A DNA stretch of 52,521 nucleotides from assembly GCA_965658445.1 (NCBI GenBank), contig CBFHSF010000017.1, positions 1 through 52,521 of the forward strand, written 5' to 3'. Below are positions 34,116 to 42,367 of this stretch, piece after piece (the stretch's first letter is position 1; every line of letters begins with the position of its first letter). The stretch comes from CBFHSF01 sp965658445. GTDB taxonomy: Bacteria > Bacteroidota > Bacteroidia > Flavobacteriales > Schleiferiaceae. A program made the translations under genes and the position numbers. Below the pieces are notes generated by a model. It saw nothing but the letters and a program-made list of their open reading frames with translations, was not told the DNA's origin and searched no databases.

Positions 34116-36068
34116 ATGAAACAAATTCTACTCCTTCTCTCTCTTTTCTGTGTGGAAACTCTGTGGGGACAGAAACCCTCAGAATACAATTCACCTCGTC
34201 ACAAAGCGGAAAACCTAGCTGAAAACCTATTTACGAAACAGCACAATTCTTCTTCGAATAAAACCACTTCCGCAACCATTCACTGGTCAGAGGATTTTGC
34301 CGGAGGAATACCCACGGGTTGGACCTCCGTATGTTTGGACACAAACAACACTGTGAACCCCGATCCAGAGGCTCGTTGGGTTTACAGAGGCCCCAGTACT
34401 TCACCCAATAAAGACACAGGTTCTATTGGTGGCTATTCCAGTTTTGACCCCATACTGTCCCCTTCGCAAGGCAATGGTTTTGTGATTTTTGATTCTGATT
34501 ACTTGGACAACGGAGGTGTAGCTGGCAATTTTGGAAACGGCCTGGCACCCGCTCCTCATTTGGGACAATTGACCACAGACACCATTGACCTCTCTGGGCT
34601 CAGTACAGGAACGGCCTATAGACTTCAGTTTTATTCTTACGCAAGGAAGTTTACCGCTTTTTTCAGGGTAATGTTTTCCCCAGACGGAGGACAAACTTGG
34701 GGAGATACTACTTATATTTTTAATGATCCTTTCTCTGTTAATGGAAGCAATCAACACTTGGAAACGCTCAACCTTCCCGTCTACCTTGCGGGCAGCCCTG
34801 ATGTGATGATACGCTGGGAAATGGGTGGTGAAGACGCCTACTATTTTTGGATGTTGGACGATATAGAAATCATAGACCTCCCGGCCAATGACGTCCAATG
34901 GGTGGTTGCCAATGAAGCGCCCATGCATCACATCGAGCAGGACCAAAACCCTCATAGCCCCGCCTACGGTCATTTGACCACAAGAGAAAACAGGCATTAC
35001 GGATTCTCCTCAGCGGTGGCCAACAACGGTGGAAATACACAAACCAACTGTAAACTGTCCATGGAATGGTGGTTGGGCGGATCCTTGGTTCACACCTCCT
35101 CCTCTCCCATTGCTCCACAGCTTTTGCCAGGAGACTCTCTTCTTCATGCGGATTTAGAAACTACCATTTACAAGCCCTTAAGCAATGGTGACTATACCTG
35201 TGTTTGGACTTTTGAAAGTGATTCCATGAACGATGTGAATGCCCCTAAGCTTAGGGACACTACGAGAATCAGCATCAGTGACTCCATAATGTCTCAAGAC
35301 TTTGGGGTGGTTTCCAATTCCATTGGAACGGATATGAGCGGTATTCAGGCCATTGCCTCAAAAATTATCCTCAGATGCGATGAGCGACTGATCAATGCCA
35401 AAGTAAATCTTTCAAGTCTTTCGGAGGCGGGTGGATTTATTGAGGTAGAACTTTATGACACTACTGGGTTTGATAGAACCGCAGCCACTCCCGGTACCAA
35501 TCTGGCATATGGTAGTTATACTCTTGGCCCCAATGACCCCGGTACTCAAATTTCCATTCCCGTTTCCGATGCCAATGGAAATATACCCTATTTACCGGTA
35601 GGTGCTTACTACGCAGTGATACGAATGTCCAATGCAAATGGGGAAGTGCGAATTCAAAATGACGCTTCCGTAACACAAATCGCCAATTCCTCATTGATGT
35701 ATATTGGAGGCGATCGATGGTATGAAGGATTTGCAAATTCATCCACCCTAATGTCACCACATATTAAACTAAATCTTCACGGAGACTCTTACCACATGCC
35801 TTGCGCCATTGGTCTTGAAGAACATGAACTCTACGCCTCTCTCTACCCCAACCCAGCAGGTGACTACTTTGAAATTGCCGTCGACGAAAGCGGTGACTAC
35901 ACTTGGGAAGCCTACACCGTTTTGGGACAAAAGGTGGCAGAAGGCAACTTTTTTTCTACGGGACAAATAAGTTCCCAAGTAGAAATAGGAGTCTGGAAAT
36001 CAGGAACGTACATCATTAGAATCGAGAGTAACGGTAGAGTTGCCCACCAAAAACTTCAAAAATTTTAA
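34116..36068 (+). CDS. T9SS-secreted protein with choice-of-anchor J-like domain, copy 2
   Basis: 650 residues, colinear with the preceding gene. Signal peptide MKQILLLLSLFCVETLWGQ; jelly-roll (WSEDFAGGIPTGWTSVCLD, YYFWMLDDIEIIDLP); shared middle (DFGVVSNSIGTDMSGIQAI, GGFIEVELYDTTGFDRTA); C-terminal type A sorting domain (SLYPNPAGDYFEIAV, GTYIIRI, HQKLQKF). Its codon use is mixed, like ordinary genes here, with none of copy 1's bias. Neither copy has a recognisable catalytic motif. Adhesin, S-layer-like or matrix roles are all possible. Confidence 0.87.
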   Translation: MKQILLLLSLFCVETLWGQKPSEYNSPRHKAENLAENLFTKQHNSSSNKTTSATIHWSEDFAGGIPTGWTSVCLDTNNTVNPDPEARWVYRGPSTSPNKDTGSIGGYSSFDPILSPSQGNGFVIFDSDYLDNGGVAGNFGNGLAPAPHLGQLTTDTIDLSGLSTGTAYRLQFYSYARKFTAFFRVMFSPDGGQTWGDTTYIFNDPFSVNGSNQHLETLNLPVYLAGSPDVMIRWEMGGEDAYYFWMLDDIEIIDLPANDVQWVVANEAPMHHIEQDQNPHSPAYGHLTTRENRHYGFSSAVANNGGNTQTNCKLSMEWWLGGSLVHTSSSPIAPQLLPGDSLLHADLETTIYKPLSNGDYTCVWTFESDSMNDVNAPKLRDTTRISISDSIMSQDFGVVSNSIGTDMSGIQAIASKIILRCDERLINAKVNLSSLSEAGGFIEVELYDTTGFDRTAATPGTNLAYGSYTLGPNDPGTQISIPVSDANGNIPYLPVGAYYAVIRMSNANGEVRIQNDASVTQIANSSLMYIGGDRWYEGFANSSTLMSPHIKLNLHGDSYHMPCAIGLEEHELYASLYPNPAGDYFEIAVDESGDYTWEAYTVLGQKVAEGNFFSTGQISSQVEIGVWKSGTYIIRIESNGRVAHQKLQKF

Positions 36069-36319
36069 ACTTTTACCCAACCCCCCTGGGTGTTTGTAGC
36101 GTCATACTAGTGTAAGGGTAATACAACTGTAATTTTTCACACGGTATTCGTGAGTACAAATTACATCGGTATGTTTCGATTTTGCCAACACAAACGAACC
36201 TTGCCAGTCAAATTATGATAACTGTCAAAATTTAACCCAATAAGAAAGATACAGGAAGCGTACAACAACGCCGACTGACTAAAGACGCTATAAGCAATAC
36301 TCTATTCAACCTAAAAAGT

Positions 36320-36357
36320 CCTCGCTTTTGATACCCTCGAAAGCGGGGCTTTTTTTT
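36320..36357 (+). terminator. Terminator upstream of the glycosyltransferase
   Basis: 9-bp stem CCTCGCTTT/AAAGCGGGG (one G-T pair), 11-base loop, then C and eight Ts. It excludes transcription into the next gene from upstream, and shows that the in-frame ATG at 36328 is not its start. Confidence 0.8.
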
Positions 36358-36393
36358 GCTTTAAACCCCGCACAGCATCTCATCCAAAAATAC

Positions 36394-36401
36394 TACTTTC
36401 G
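36394..36401 (+). promoter_or_regulatory. Promoter -7 element, glycosyltransferase-rsmG
   Basis: TACTTTCG, one mismatch from TAnnTTTG, 19 bases before the ATG at 36421. Confidence 0.5.
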
Positions 36402-36420
36402 TCCTACCGAACCGTTCCCA

Positions 36421-37536
36421 ATGACCGTAGAAAGCATAGCGTATATCTGGGCGGGTGCCTTGAGCATCCAAATCCTATTTTCACTCCTCTTTAGCCGACT
36501 TGCCTTGGCTTCGAGGAAGGGAAAAAACGGGTCTTCTCCTCAACACTTGCCGCCGGTTTCCATTATCGTGTGTGGAAGAAATGAAGAAGTCAACTTCGCC
36601 AGAAACCTTCCCCTTCTCCTCAATCAGAAATATCCAGAATTTGAAGTGGTCGCCGTCAATGACCAAAGCCGCGACGACTCTGAAGAAGTATTGGATAAAA
36701 TCTCCAAGACAACTTCCCGATTGAGAGTGGTCAATGTGCCCGAGAACGATCAGTTTTGGAAGGGAAAAAAGTTTGGACTGACATTGGGTATTAAGGCTGC
36801 TAAATACCCCAACTTATTGTTTATCGACGCAGATTGCCAGCCCCGAGGAGAGCATTGGATTAAAAAAATGGCAACTTCCTTCACACAGAAAGAAGTGGTG
36901 TTGGGTTACGGAGGGTACAAAACCCAACCGACCCTGCTCAATGCGCTCATTCAATGGGAAACGACACAAACCGCCGTACACTATTTGTCGGCTGCACTCT
37001 GGGGGATGCCCTACATGGGAGTGGGAAGAAATATGGGGTATACTTCTGAACTCTTTTTCAAGCACAAGGGATTTGTCCGCCACATGCACATCCCATCGGG
37101 AGACGACGATTTATTTATCCAATCCGCTGCGACCAAAGAAAATGTAAAAGTGGTTCTGGATAGAGAATCACATACTTTGAGTGACCCCAAGGAATCCTTC
37201 GCCGATTGGTTTCGACAAAAGAGAAGACATTACTCTACCTCTTCTGAGTATAAGTTCATCCATAGATTGTGGTTGGGACTCTATTTTTCTACGTTGATTT
37301 TATCCTACGTAGGTTGGATTCCCGCATTGTTTTTGGAAGGTTATCTCACCCCTTGGATTCTGGCAGTTGCCTTGTCCCGATGGGGTATTGCTTGGATAGT
37401 ATATGCCATTCTCAACTATCAACTGTCAAGAAGTAAAGCCCTTTATCTCTTCCCGGTGATAGAAGCCCTTTCTCTAGGAGCTACTTCCGCTCAACAATTA
37501 CTAAATTTGTCGTTCGGAAAACCTCAAAGATGGTAA
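36421..37536 (+). CDS. Membrane-bound family 2 glycosyltransferase
   Basis: 371 residues from the ATG at 36421. An N-terminal anchor helix (AYIWAGALSIQILFSLLF), a GT-A domain (SIIVCGRNEE, VVAVNDQSRDDS, metal-binding LFIDADCQP, GDDDLFIQ acid/base region, QKRRHYS) and about three C-terminal helices. This is the layout of processive or lipid-linked sugar transferases facing the cytoplasm. Substrate unknown. The gene overlaps rsmG by 7 bases, so they are translationally coupled, an arrangement with no obvious functional reason. Confidence 0.88.
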   Translation: MTVESIAYIWAGALSIQILFSLLFSRLALASRKGKNGSSPQHLPPVSIIVCGRNEEVNFARNLPLLLNQKYPEFEVVAVNDQSRDDSEEVLDKISKTTSRLRVVNVPENDQFWKGKKFGLTLGIKAAKYPNLLFIDADCQPRGEHWIKKMATSFTQKEVVLGYGGYKTQPTLLNALIQWETTQTAVHYLSAALWGMPYMGVGRNMGYTSELFFKHKGFVRHMHIPSGDDDLFIQSAATKENVKVVLDRESHTLSDPKESFADWFRQKRRHYSTSSEYKFIHRLWLGLYFSTLILSYVGWIPALFLEGYLTPWILAVALSRWGIAWIVYAILNYQLSRSKALYLFPVIEALSLGATSAQQLLNLSFGKPQRW

Positions 37537-38168
37537 GCAAAGTCGTCACTTCATATTTCCCTGATATTTCAGAAGAGCAAAAAGCACAATTTAATCAGCT
37601 TGGAGAATTGTACTCGCACTGGAATCAACAAATCAACGTCATTTCAAGAAAGGACATTGACGAGCTCAATATTCGCCACGTACTGCATTCTTTAGGCATT
37701 GCGAAGGTCCTTGCCTTTAAACCGGGCTCTAGGGTCTTAGACGTCGGAACAGGTGGCGGATTCCCTGGAATTCCACTGGCTATCCTATTCCCAGATACTC
37801 ACTTTGTTTTGGTGGATAGCATCGGAAAAAAAATAAAGGTGGTCAATGAAGTGGCACAAGCCCTTGGACTCAAAAACGTAGAAGCCCATCAAATGCGCGC
37901 AGAAAACGCCGAAGGGACTTTTGATTTTGTGGTGTCAAGAGCCGTTACGGCCATGCCCAAATTTGTGACCTGGGTAAAAAACAAGTTTGCCAAAGAGTCT
38001 ATGCACAAACTGGAAAATGGAATTCTCTACCTCAAGGGAGGTGATTTGTCAGAGGAGCTCTCGTCTTTTTCTAGATGCCGAATTTATCCTCTTCCGGATT
38101 TCTTCAAGGAAGATTTCTTCGAAACGAAAGCGGTGGTGCACCTTCCCAAAAGTGGAATTCGCAGATAG
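37530..38168 (+). CDS. rsmG: 16S rRNA (guanine527-N7) methyltransferase RsmG
   Basis: 212 residues. SAM-dependent methyltransferase acting on G527 of 16S rRNA. The SAM loop VLDVGTGGGFPGIPLAI (about 69-85), VDSIGKKIKVV, and FDFVVSRAVTAMPKF are characteristic. The N-terminal helix region QLGELYSHWNQQINVISRKD also matches the family. Loss of rsmG gives low-level streptomycin resistance in other bacteria. Convergent with mlaF. Confidence 0.95.
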   Translation: MVSKVVTSYFPDISEEQKAQFNQLGELYSHWNQQINVISRKDIDELNIRHVLHSLGIAKVLAFKPGSRVLDVGTGGGFPGIPLAILFPDTHFVLVDSIGKKIKVVNEVAQALGLKNVEAHQMRAENAEGTFDFVVSRAVTAMPKFVTWVKNKFAKESMHKLENGILYLKGGDLSEELSSFSRCRIYPLPDFFKEDFFETKAVVHLPKSGIRR

Positions 38169-38216
38169 ACAGGTTGCTTGGTCCCCATTAATTTTTACGA
38201 GAAACGCCCTTTAGAA

Positions 38217-38982
38217 TTACTGATTGTTCAAGAAGGCCGTTCTCACTTTCTTGAAGAGATTGGACTTGAAGACGTAATCGATTACATCGGCATTATCAGA
38301 AGTCAAAACTTCTTCATTGGTATCCTTCCCAAACCTTGTGACCTTCTTTGAGCAAAATCACGTGATCTCCAATTTCAAGTACGGAGTTCATGTCGTGGGT
38401 ATTGATCACTGTAGTGATATCAAACTCCACGGTAATTTCTCGAATGAGGTTGTCTATTACTATACTGGTTTCTGGATCCAAACCTGAGTTGGGCTCGTCA
38501 CAAAACAAGTACTTAGGATTCATTGCGATGGCACGAGCAATGGCCACGCGCTTTTGCATTCCTCCCGAAATTTCCGCTGGAAAAAGTTTATTGGCCTTTA
38601 CGAGATTTACGCGCTCCAAACAGAAATCTACACGCTTCTTGCGCTCCGCAGTAGTCATCTTTGAGAACATGTTGAGCGGAAACATCACATTTTCTTCTAC
38701 CGTCTGAGAATCGAATAGAGCACCCCCTTGAAATACCATTCCAATCTCTTGACGAAGCTCCTTGCGTTGCTCCTTGTTCATGGCAGAAAGGGATCTTCCA
38801 TCAAAGAAAATCTCTCCCTGATCCACGGGGTGAAGTCCTAAGGTTGACTTCAAAAAAACCGTTTTCCCCGAGCCCGAACGACCGATGATAAGGTTGGCCT
38901 TCCCCTTCTCGAAAATCACGTCTATACCCTTGAGAACGTGGTTGTCTGCAAATGACTTGTGTATGCCTTTAACCTCTATCAT
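38217..38982 (-). CDS. mlaF: Mla-type ABC transporter ATP-binding protein, frameshifted near its C-terminus
   Basis: The ATP-binding subunit that drives phospholipid transport with MlaE. Walker A GRSGSGKT, signature ISGGMQKR and Walker B YLFCDEPNSGLDP are intact. The open frame stops at 38314 after 222 residues (ending WEGYQ), short for the family. One base earlier or later in frame, from about 38321, the DNA encodes 34 more residues (beginning TNEEVLTSDN, ending RTAFLNNQ) to a TAA at 38217-38219, giving 254 residues, the normal length with the usual VFKSNLFKKVR-like tail. An extra base in GGATACC on the coding strand is the simplest explanation, either a real mutation or an error. Coupled to mlaE by a TAATG overlap. 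Confidence 0.85.
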
Positions 38983-39728
38983 TAGCTCAACAATAAATCC
39001 GTTAGAATGTAATTGGCCAAAATAATGGTCACAGAACTGTTAACGACGGCATCGGTAGACGCCTTTCCTACCGCAATGGCACCCCCTTTTACCGTGTAAC
39101 CGTAATAAGCGGACACGGAAGAAATCATAAAGGCAAATACGATGGTTTTAATCAGTGCGTACCAAGTATAGAAGGGGTTAAAACCCATTTGAAGTCCCAA
39201 TAAAAAATCAGAAGTCCCTACCATTCCGGTAAGGCTTCCCGCGAGATACCCCCCAAACAATCCCAAAAACATGGAAATTACGATGAGCAAGGGATTAAAG
39301 AGAAGACAGGCGACAATCTTGGGGAGAATGAGGTAGCTAGAAGAGTTGATTCCCATCACCTCCAAGGCGTCGATCTGTTCCGTAACGCGCATGGTACCGA
39401 TGGTGGAGGCAATATTTGACCCAACCTTTCCCGCTAAAATCAAACTGATCATGGTGGGAGAAAACTCGAGAATAATAGATTCTCTGGTCGCAATGGCCAC
39501 GTAGTAATTTGGAATCAGTGGATCATCGAGGTTCAGTGCCGTCTGTATCGTAACTACCGCCCCCACAAACAAAGAGATAATAGAAACAATACCTAAGGAA
39601 TCCAATCCCAGGTGATCGATTTCACGGAGTAAGCTCTTGCGGAATTCCACCCATTTTTCAGGTTTCTTGAAGACGCGGGACAATAAAATGAAATAGTGGC
39701 CTACGCCATCAATCATTCGGTAAATCAT
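38982..39728 (-). CDS. mlaE: Mla-type ABC transporter permease
   Basis: 248 residues, normal for MlaE/YrbE. Five or so hydrophobic helices, with the conserved LILAGKVGSNIASTIGTMRVTEQIDALEVMGI cytoplasmic loop of the family split by its helix. It forms the membrane part of a lipid transporter with MlaF. Periplasmic MlaD and the other components are not adjacent. Divergent from a small lipoprotein gene across 48 bases. Confidence 0.93.
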   Translation of the reverse strand: MIYRMIDGVGHYFILLSRVFKKPEKWVEFRKSLLREIDHLGLDSLGIVSIISLFVGAVVTIQTALNLDDPLIPNYYVAIATRESIILEFSPTMISLILAGKVGSNIASTIGTMRVTEQIDALEVMGINSSSYLILPKIVACLLFNPLLIVISMFLGLFGGYLAGSLTGMVGTSDFLLGLQMGFNPFYTWYALIKTIVFAFMISSVSAYYGYTVKGGAIAVGKASTDAVVNSSVTIILANYILTDLLLS

Positions 39729-39743
39729 ACTGCTAAATTAAAC

Positions 39744-39751
39744 TAATTTTG
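39744..39751 (+). promoter_or_regulatory. Promoter -7 element, small lipoprotein
   Basis: TAATTTTG, exact TAnnTTTG, 25 bases before the ATG at 39777. On the other strand the same 48-base region has TAATTTAG as a weaker candidate for mlaE. Confidence 0.5.
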
Positions 39752-39776
39752 TTGCTATATTGACAACCCTTACGCA

Positions 39777-39908
39777 ATGAAGAAATTCTTTTTATATACC
39801 GCTATTTCTCTGGGACTTGCAGCCTTAACAACGGGCTGCAAAGCCTCTGATTGCGATTGCCCTTCTTTTTCAAAAATTGAAGCTGCACATGATCAGCAAC
39901 CGACTTAG
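39777..39908 (+). CDS. 43-residue lipoprotein, unknown function
   Basis: Read from the sequence: ATG at 39777, TAG at 39906-39908. The signal peptide MKKFFLYTAISLGLAALTTGC ends in a clear lipobox; the mature part is only about 23 residues and contains CDCPSFSK. A promoter element lies at the right distance, and its last 20 bases overlap the SprT-like start in another frame. Short CDCP-containing lipoproteins of this kind are, from memory, common in Bacteroidota. Confidence 0.6.
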   Translation: MKKFFLYTAISLGLAALTTGCKASDCDCPSFSKIEAAHDQQPT

Positions 39909-40494
39909 AGAATTCCTTCCGGAGGAAACCGTCCATCTTCTTCAATCTCAGTGCAAAGACTGGCCTGCCTTTACACTAAGGGCTTCAAGGCCTCGAAAGA
40001 CTAAGCTCGGGGATTTTAGATACCCACACAATGGGAAGCTTCCAACCATCACTGTTAACAACGATTTGAGCCAAGGGGAGTTTTTACTCACCCTCGTTCA
40101 TGAACTCGCCCACTATCGCGTTTTTTTGGATTACGAAAGAAGGGTAAAACCCCATGGAGTGGAGTGGAAAAACACTTTTAGGAAACTCTTTGCACCCCAT
40201 TTTTCATCTGAGGTTTACACCGAAAAGCAGCGCCGCGCTTTGGCAAAGTACTTCCAGAACGTAAAATCTAGCTCATGTTATGACGCAGAACTCCTCGCCG
40301 CCCTAAGAGGAAAAAAAGCGGGCATCACTTTGGATTCTACTCCCGAAAACGCCACGTTTCAACTGCCCAATGGCATGGTGTTGACCAAGATTAAAAAGAT
40401 GAGAACGCGATATCGATGCATAGAAAAATCAACAGGAAAAATTTATTCTGTGCATCCTCTCGCAGAGATTGTACCTTTGCACGACAATTTATAA
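39889..40494 (+). CDS. SprT-like zinc metalloprotease domain protein
   Basis: 201 residues from the ATG at 39889; an upstream TTG at 39877 is less likely. The metalloprotease motif HELAH (in LVHELAHYRVF) with a second histidine downstream (KPHGVEWK) gives the zinc site of the SprT/Spartan fold. The C-terminal half has a zinc-free beta region. Bacterial SprT proteins are poorly characterised; the eukaryotic relative degrades DNA-protein crosslinks, which would fit a cytoplasmic protein without signal peptide. Start overlaps the small lipoprotein gene by 20 bases. Confidence 0.83.
   Translation: MISNRLREFLPEETVHLLQSQCKDWPAFTLRASRPRKTKLGDFRYPHNGKLPTITVNNDLSQGEFLLTLVHELAHYRVFLDYERRVKPHGVEWKNTFRKLFAPHFSSEVYTEKQRRALAKYFQNVKSSSCYDAELLAALRGKKAGITLDSTPENATFQLPNGMVLTKIKKMRTRYRCIEKSTGKIYSVHPLAEIVPLHDNL
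40472..40479 (+). promoter_or_regulatory. purK promoter -7 element
   Basis: TACCTTTG, exact TAnnTTTG, inside the last codons of the SprT-like gene and 44 bases before the purK ATG at 40524. Confidence 0.55.
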
Positions 40495-40523
40495 GACATA
40501 GACTCGATAAAAAGACCATCTGC

Positions 40524-41684
40524 ATGAAAGACCTTTTTTCTAACCGCGACTTTACACTGGGAATCCTTGGAGGAGGACAACTGGGAAAAATGATTCTAAC
40601 CGAAACCCGCAAGTACGATATTACCACTAAGGTAATGGACCCTTCTGCGGACGCTCCAGGCCGTTTGGCTTCCAACACTTTTGTTCAGGGAGATCTCAAG
40701 GATTTCGATACGGTTATTGAATTTGGAAAAGACGTAGACGTCCTCACCATAGAGATCGAAGCGGTAAACGTAGATGCACTGGAAGAACTAGAAAACCGTG
40801 GTGTTAAGGTATATCCTCAGCCCAATGTTTTGAGAATTATTCAGAATAAGGTTAGGCAGAAGAATTTCTATGCCGAAAAAGAAATCCCTACTGCTCCTTT
40901 TAAAGTGTTTGACACGGCGGAGCAGCTCAAGGAAGCAGTTTCTGCGGGAGAGCTTTCCATTCCCTTTGTATGGAAGGCCGCGGAAGGTGGTTACGATGGC
41001 TTTGGAGTACACGTTGTCAAGACCGAAGAAGATGTTCAAAAACTCGGCGGCGGTAGCTGCTTGGCAGAAGAACTCGTTCCCTTTGAGAAGGAGATTTCTG
41101 TTATCGTAGCGAGAACACCCTCGGGGACCGTTCAGACCTACCCTACCGTAGAAATGGAATTTCACCCCACGGCCAACCAAGTAGAGTTTGTGATTTGCCC
41201 GTCTTCACTTTCCTCTTCGCTTGAAGAAAAGGCGCAAAACCTCGCCAAACAAACGGCAGAAGCCTTTGGCATTGTAGGCCTGATGGCGGTAGAAATGTTC
41301 CTTACCCAAAGTGGTGAGATTTTGGTTAACGAAGTTGCGCCGAGGACGCACAACTCGGGCCACCTTTCTATAGAATCTAACTACACTTCTCAATTTGAAC
41401 AGCAAATAAGAGCCGTAATGGACATGCCTTTGGGAAGCACTCGCATCAAAACCCCGGCGGTAATGGCTAACTTGGTGGGTGCAGAAGGCCACACCGGAAA
41501 AGTAGTATACGCTGGATATGCAGATCTTCTGGGGATGGAAGGAGTAAACATTCACATCTACGGAAAAGCAGATACCCGTCCCTTTAGAAAGATGGGTCAC
41601 GTCACCGTTATCGGCCCCACCGTAAGAGAAGCCCGCGAGATGGCTAAAATTGCCAAAGAACACATTCGCGTGGAAGCCAAATAG
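40524..41684 (+). CDS. purK: N5-carboxyaminoimidazole ribonucleotide synthase
   Basis: 386 residues from the ATG at 40524. The frame is open upstream to 40416, but that part overlaps sprT and the promoter and has no family resemblance. ATP-grasp enzyme that carboxylates AIR with bicarbonate and ATP. GILGGGQLGKM near the N-terminus, VWKAAEGGYDGFGV (ATP loop), EELVPFEKEISVIVAR, and VNEVAPRTHNSGH are diagnostic. Followed by purE after 69 bases, the next step of purine synthesis. Confidence 0.96.
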   Translation: MKDLFSNRDFTLGILGGGQLGKMILTETRKYDITTKVMDPSADAPGRLASNTFVQGDLKDFDTVIEFGKDVDVLTIEIEAVNVDALEELENRGVKVYPQPNVLRIIQNKVRQKNFYAEKEIPTAPFKVFDTAEQLKEAVSAGELSIPFVWKAAEGGYDGFGVHVVKTEEDVQKLGGGSCLAEELVPFEKEISVIVARTPSGTVQTYPTVEMEFHPTANQVEFVICPSSLSSSLEEKAQNLAKQTAEAFGIVGLMAVEMFLTQSGEILVNEVAPRTHNSGHLSIESNYTSQFEQQIRAVMDMPLGSTRIKTPAVMANLVGAEGHTGKVVYAGYADLLGMEGVNIHIYGKADTRPFRKMGHVTVIGPTVREAREMAKIAKEHIRVEAK

Positions 41685-41753
41685 AATACAAATCCCCTTC
41701 GTGTAGATGGGGAATAAAGAATACAGTATATTCAAACAAAGAACCGCGACATT

Positions 41754-42239
41754 ATGATTGGAATTATCATGGGTAGCCAAAGTGATTTACCCGTTATGCA
41801 ACCCGCCGCAAATTTCCTCAAAGAATTGGGAATCCCTTATGAGATCACCATTGTTTCTGCACATCGAACGCCTGAGAGATTATTCGATTACGCCAACAAC
41901 GCCCACAAAAGAGGACTTATGGCTATTATCGCTGGAGCGGGTGGTGCTGCACACCTTCCAGGAATGGTGGCGAGTATGAGCCCCCTTCCCGTGATAGGCG
42001 TGCCCGTAAAATCAAGAAATTCCATCGATGGTTGGGATTCTGTTCTTTCCATTCTTCAAATGCCAGGTGGTGTTCCCGTTGCCACTGTGGCTTTGGATGG
42101 AGGACTCAACGCAGGCATTTTAGCCGCTCAAATTGTAGGAAGCCAAAACCAAGAAGTTCAAGACAAAATGATTGCTTACAAGGAAGGCCTCAAGGCGAAA
42201 GTTTTAAAATCAGCTGAAGACTTAGAGTCCAAACAATAG
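41754..42239 (+). CDS. purE: N5-carboxyaminoimidazole ribonucleotide mutase
   Basis: 161 residues, normal for class I PurE. It moves the carboxyl group of N5-CAIR to carbon, making CAIR. GIIMGSQSDLPVM (phosphate loop), SAHRTPERLF with the catalytic His, and GAGGAAHLPGMVAS are intact. The partner of PurK just upstream; a terminator follows. Confidence 0.97.
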   Translation: MIGIIMGSQSDLPVMQPAANFLKELGIPYEITIVSAHRTPERLFDYANNAHKRGLMAIIAGAGGAAHLPGMVASMSPLPVIGVPVKSRNSIDGWDSVLSILQMPGGVPVATVALDGGLNAGILAAQIVGSQNQEVQDKMIAYKEGLKAKVLKSAEDLESKQ

Positions 42240-42315
42240 CGTTTTGACTTTGGCTGTGAATAAAACCGTTCACTCCCTGGTGTGATCCATTGAAATACAT
42301 ACAAGAGAAAAACCA

Positions 42316-42343
42316 AAAAAGCGCCCTTTTCGGGGCGCTTTTT
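42316..42343. terminator. Bidirectional terminator after purE
   Basis: 11-bp stem AAAAAGCGCCC/GGGCGCTTTTT around TTTTCG, placed between converging purE and the helical-protein gene. Confidence 0.88.
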
Positions 42344-42367
42344 CGTTAAATACTCGCTCTAGGAAGG

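Larger units (their letters stand above)
36069..36420 (+). other. 352-base intergenic stretch, possible small transcript
   Basis: No convincing coding frame. It has a weak ACCCA...TGGGT inverted repeat at 36075-36091, a -7-like TATGTTTC at 36170-36177 (one mismatch), a strong terminator at 36320-36357 and the glycosyltransferase promoter at 36394-36401. The terminator is about 250 bases past the T9SS stop, so it could end either a long 3' untranslated region or a separate RNA of about 170 bases starting near 36185. Confidence 0.3.

Noticed and set aside
34401..34997. Minus-strand open frame of 198 codons
   Set aside because: Antisense to T9SS copy 2; no start signal or recognisable protein features.
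36328..36420. ATG at 36328 as the glycosyltransferase start
   Set aside because: It lies in the loop of a terminator and upstream of the -7 element; the extra 31 residues look random.
40416..40523. Upstream extension of purK from 40416
   Set aside because: Overlaps the end of the SprT-like gene and the promoter; the PurK N-terminal motif starts right after the ATG at 40524.
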